In this document: positions 62,867 to 64,000 of the stretch, one piece after another
How the letters are laid out: each line of letters begins with the position of its first letter
How positions within the stretch are numbered: the stretch's first letter is position 1
From: Pseudoalteromonas holothuriae
GTDB taxonomy: Bacteria > Pseudomonadota > Gammaproteobacteria > Enterobacterales > Alteromonadaceae
Length of the DNA: 64,000 bases
Direction of reading: 5' to 3'
Assembly: GCF_945859825.1 (NCBI RefSeq)
Contig: NZ_CAMAPC010000017.1
Coordinates: 1-64,000, forward strand
Notes under the pieces: generated by a model
Seen by the model: only the letters and a program-made list of their open reading frames with translations
What the model was told of the DNA's origin: nothing
Databases searched by the model: none
Translations under genes and position numbers: made by a program

Positions 62867-63209
62867 GCATAATATTGGGCGCTCTTTAGCAAGTAAATCG
62901 CCGTTAGCCTTGTTGTTTAATGTATTTTTATTTGTGTTACTCGCTGTTTTTGATGGCACATTTATATTAAGTAATATGCTCTATGCGATAGTGTTTGGCT
63001 TAGGCTGTGCTGCGTTACTATTGGGCTACTGGCATGAAAAAGGCGGATATCTGTTTATTTTGGCATTATTGATGCCACTGTTATTAGTCATTATGAGTGA
63101 ATTGACCAGCTTTGTTGCTTTGGCTTGGGTGATCAATGGCTATTTTTGTGGTTTTGCATTGGCTTTGCTGATTTATAAATTAAGTTATTTAAAAAAGCAT
63201 AGCAGCTAA
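62859..63209 (+). CDS. Small integral membrane protein of unknown function
   Basis: A 116-residue protein with about four hydrophobic helices (roughly residues 17-37, 39-58, 64-82 and 86-107) and a basic C-terminal tail (KLSYLKKHSS). Its ATG lies 8 nt before the end of tilS, so it is translationally coupled and probably expressed with tilS. No catalytic motif or family was recognised. A transport-accessory or structural membrane role is possible, but nothing in the sequence shows which. Confidence 0.75.
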   Translation: MNKHNIGRSLASKSPLALLFNVFLFVLLAVFDGTFILSNMLYAIVFGLGCAALLLGYWHEKGGYLFILALLMPLLLVIMSELTSFVALAWVINGYFCGFALALLIYKLSYLKKHSS

Positions 63210-63221
63210 TAAGTTCAAAGG

Positions 63222-63245
63222 CGGCTCAGCTAGGGGGCTGAGCCG
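63222..63245. terminator. Hairpin between the membrane protein and the GGDEF gene
   Basis: CGGCTCAGC-TAGGGG-GCTGAGCCG, a 9-bp GC-rich stem between two convergent stops (63209 and 63255). No long T-run follows on either strand, so it is a modest bidirectional terminator at best. Confidence 0.6.
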
Positions 63246-63254
63246 AAATCGAAT

Positions 63255-64000
63255 TTAAGCCGTTCTAGCGCAGTTACGCCCATCGGCTTTGGCTTTATAT
63301 AAGCCTTTGTCGGTGCGTGCAAAAATACTGCTTTCACAATCGTGCATTGCTGATAAAGTAAAACCAATGCTGGTTGTAACAGCAAGCTTTGACAGTAGGT
63401 GGCAATGCCTTACTGCATGCATTACTCGTTCGGCAATGACTTTATTGGTGGTAAACTCTGGGTCATCAATAATAATTGCAAACTCATCTCCACCAAATCG
63501 ATACACTGAGTCTGTACTGCGTACACATTCCTTTAGTATGTGAGCAAATCTTACCAACACTTCGTCACCCGCACTATGACCATGTAAGTCATTAACTTGT
63601 TTAAAATTATCTAAATCTAGCAGCATTAGGCTAAATCGACTTTGCAAACGGCGGTCACGCTCAATGCGTTGGGCTAAGTTATCTGTAAACACACAGCGGT
63701 TGTTTAACCCAGTGAGTGCATCTTTAGTGGCTAGTTTTAAAACACGGTTGTATGTTAAAGCATTACGTAACGGGTATAAAAGCGCGTTATGAAGTCGACA
63801 TAGTTTTGCCTTAATGCTATCGCTTAACTGATACTGGCAAAAATAAACTAGCTGCCCTAGGTGCTCTTCGTTTAACATCAAGTCAAATTTATAGGGAGTG
63901 TATTGGTTGTCACTATTATGCATTTGGGCGATGCCCAAAGAGGAGTGAAACTGTAAACCAGATAGTTTTATAATACGTTGTGCATGTTCAGCAAATACAG
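63255..64000 (-). CDS. GGDEF diguanylate cyclase, N-terminus outside the window
   Basis: A partial gene. Its C-terminal GGDEF domain synthesises cyclic di-GMP. The active-site motif is RFGGDEF, and an inhibitory I-site RSTD stands exactly five residues before GGDEF. The substrate-binding helix is LDLDNFKQVNDLHGHSAGDE. The preceding part has DALTGLNNR. The frame stays open through the right edge of the window, so the internal TTG at 63938 is not the real start. The N-terminal sensory part is missing from view. Confidence 0.92.
   Translation of the reverse strand, partial: VFAEHAQRIIKLSGLQFHSSLGIAQMHNSDNQYTPYKFDLMLNEEHLGQLVYFCQYQLSDSIKAKLCRLHNALLYPLRNALTYNRVLKLATKDALTGLNNRCVFTDNLAQRIERDRRLQSRFSLMLLDLDNFKQVNDLHGHSAGDEVLVRFAHILKECVRSTDSVYRFGGDEFAIIIDDPEFTTNKVIAERVMHAVRHCHLLSKLAVTTSIGFTLSAMHDCESSIFARTDKGLYKAKADGRNCARTA

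Overview
The window looks like chromosome from a marine gammaproteobacterium of the order Alteromonadales, most likely Pseudoalteromonas or a close relative. The DNA is AT-rich. It carries two large TonB-dependent receptors, a TolB-propeller/amidohydrolase fusion, a DPP-IV-like lipoprotein peptidase, phhAB with a pteridine reductase nearby, and the classic rpsB-to-tilS block. No phage, plasmid, CRISPR or intact insertion sequence was found. The genus call rests on gene content and protein resemblance, not on a search.

Layout. (1) 1-275: a tandem tRNA-Asn(GUU) cluster on the minus strand, whose third copy runs off the left edge, with a strong sigma70 promoter. (2) 276-4637: an almost gene-free stretch with an inverted DnaA-box pair, then a MATE efflux gene translationally coupled to uvrB. 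(3) 4638-17573: two convergent TonB-dependent receptors, an HrpB-type helicase, an MtfA-type peptidase and a secreted propeller-amidohydrolase. (4) 17741-21079: an orphan TPR/PAS histidine kinase, then a non-coding block holding a two-module interspersed repeat. (5) 21080-31541: a membrane-stress and peptide-uptake locus, with pspF-sapABCDF on the minus strand diverging from pspABC-ycjX-ycjF on the plus strand across a sigma54-type control region. (6) 31542-37763: megL behind a MetJ-like site, phhAB behind a TyrR/PhhR-like box, a lipoprotein S9 peptidase and a FolM/PTR1-type pteridine reductase. (7) 37858-42110: map-glnD-dapD on the minus strand. (8) 42168-63209: rpsB-tsf-pyrH-frr-uppS-cdsA-dxr-rseP-bamA-skp-lpxD-fabZ-lpxA-lpxB-rnhB-dnaE-accA-tilS plus a small membrane protein. 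(9) 63255-64000: a GGDEF protein that leaves the window.

How the genes work together. The psp, ycjXF and sap genes form a coherent envelope-stress neighbourhood under one enhancer-binding protein, PspF. PhhA makes tyrosine and oxidises its pterin. PhhB dehydrates the carbinolamine, and the nearby FolM-type reductase is a good candidate to supply the reduced pterin. The long plus-strand block joins translation (S2, EF-Ts, RRF, TilS), nucleotide and lipid precursors (PyrH, UppS, CdsA, Dxr, FabZ, AccA), outer-membrane assembly (RseP, BamA, Skp), lipid A synthesis (LpxD, LpxA, LpxB) and replication (RnhB, DnaE). It is broken up by several hairpins and terminators.

No wholly new multi-gene system stands out. 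The most interesting unexplained items are the modular interspersed repeat (copies near 4754, 20778 and 36832), the DnaA-box dyad beside the tRNA cluster, a 43-codon frame that overlaps a receptor start by ATGA, and the dyad in the pspF-pspA control region.
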